52,606 nt of DNA, taken from a virus. The notes under the pieces are model-generated. The model ran no database searches. It worked only from the letters and a program-made list of their open reading frames with translations, and was not told where the DNA came from. The DNA is taken from the IMG/VR virus record IMGVR_UViG_3300010367_000142, positions 1 to 52,606 of that record. The stretch is one strand, 5' to 3'. Made by a program: the position numbers and the translations under genes. Below, in pieces: positions 52,213 to 52,606 of the stretch (its first letter is position 1; every line of letters starts with the position of its first letter).

Positions 52213-52606
52213 GTGGCGACACCACGCAAGACCGCAACCAGCAGGAAGCCCCGTACCGCCGCGAGGGCCGCATCCCGGCCCGCGACCACGCGGCGGACGG
52301 CAGAGCCGGATCTGGAGCCGGACGACGAACTCGAGGTCACGGAGGCCGAGGCGCAGGAGATCGAGGCTGAGGGCCAGTACGTCACCGCGACGCTGTGCGG
52401 TGAGGACGTTCAGATCATCCCGCCGTCGGCGTGGCGCACGTCATGGAACCGCCTCCTGCAGCAGGGCGACTTCGACGCCTTCGCGGTAAAGGTGTTCCAC
52501 CCCGACGACTACGAGCTCTACATGGAACTCGACCCGACGATCACCGAGTTCGTCGAGTTCACCCAGGACGCCACGACCCGAGCCGGTGAGCGCCTGGGAA
52601 ACTCGC
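52213..52606 (+). CDS. Tail assembly chaperone-like protein, partial
   Basis: At least 131 aa, GTG with AAGGAG; the reading frame is open at the window end. Basic, Thr/Ala-rich N-terminus, then ELEVTEAEAQEIEAEGQ, and a domain with SAWRTSWNRLLQQGDFDAFA, FHPDDYELYMELDPTITEFV and FTQDATTRAGERL. This helical tail matches the first tail assembly chaperone (gpG-like) of actinophages; a programmed frameshift would be expected beyond the end. Confidence 0.7.
   Translation, partial: MATPRKTATSRKPRTAARAASRPATTRRTAEPDLEPDDELEVTEAEAQEIEAEGQYVTATLCGEDVQIIPPSAWRTSWNRLLQQGDFDAFAVKVFHPDDYELYMELDPTITEFVEFTQDATTRAGERLGNS

Noticed and set aside
1-52606. CRISPR arrays, tRNA and rRNA genes
   Set aside because: No regularly spaced repeats, cloverleaf with CCA-type end, or rRNA signatures were noticed by eye; a dedicated scan (tRNAscan, CRISPR finder) was not run.

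Overview
The window is about 70% GC, with short gene gaps, frequent GTG starts and many small actinobacterial protein families. It reads as a temperate phage, prophage or phage-plasmid of Streptomyces or a close relative. The right end is an ordered siphovirus virion module: terminase, portal, MuF-like protein, scaffold, HK97-type capsid, connector proteins, tail tube and the start of a tail chaperone. The central part is a Streptomyces conjugative-plasmid or AICE-type transfer module: GntR-type regulators, an excisionase-like protein, a chain of small Spd-like genes, a DUF2637-like membrane protein and a TraB/FtsK translocase. No integrase, plasmid replication initiator, relaxase, lysis gene or tail tape measure is visible, so the element continues outside the window.

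Layout. 27-8780 (+) is a chain of about 21 small genes joined mostly by ATGA or GTGA overlaps; it includes an HNH-like endonuclease, a nucleotidyltransferase-like protein, an FDXHR-type zinc protein and two small membrane or Cys-rich proteins. 8846-13752 (-) is an accessory block: a Panacea-domain antitoxin with a candidate toxin, a zinc-ribbon membrane protein, a HicA/HicB pair, two plasmid-type small genes and a GIY-YIG/GntR fusion. 13753-14865 is a control region with a second GntR regulator and four copies of a TTCGAA-centred palindrome. 14866-24916 (+) is the transfer module. 24917-25386 (-) holds a Phd-like antitoxin and a small partner. 25475-32350 (+) is a second run of small hypothetical genes with a lipoprotein. 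32366-37821 (+) holds tail-fibre-like proteins and a glycosyltransferase, methyltransferase and epimerase cassette. 37835-40694 (+) is a third run of small genes ending in an HNH nuclease. 40953-52606 (+) is a primase-polymerase-like gene followed by the packaging, head and connector genes, with two related GT4 glycosyltransferase genes set between head genes.

How the parts may work together. The GntR-type proteins probably hold the xis/transfer operon silent through the CCTTCGAAGG sites in the promoter spacers. TraB with the Spd-like proteins would move double-stranded DNA between mycelial compartments, while the phage genes give a second, extracellular route. The TA pairs would help stable carriage or phage defence. 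The sugar genes lie in the structural region, which suggests decoration of the virion. These statements about joint function are inference from gene content and order; no database search was run.
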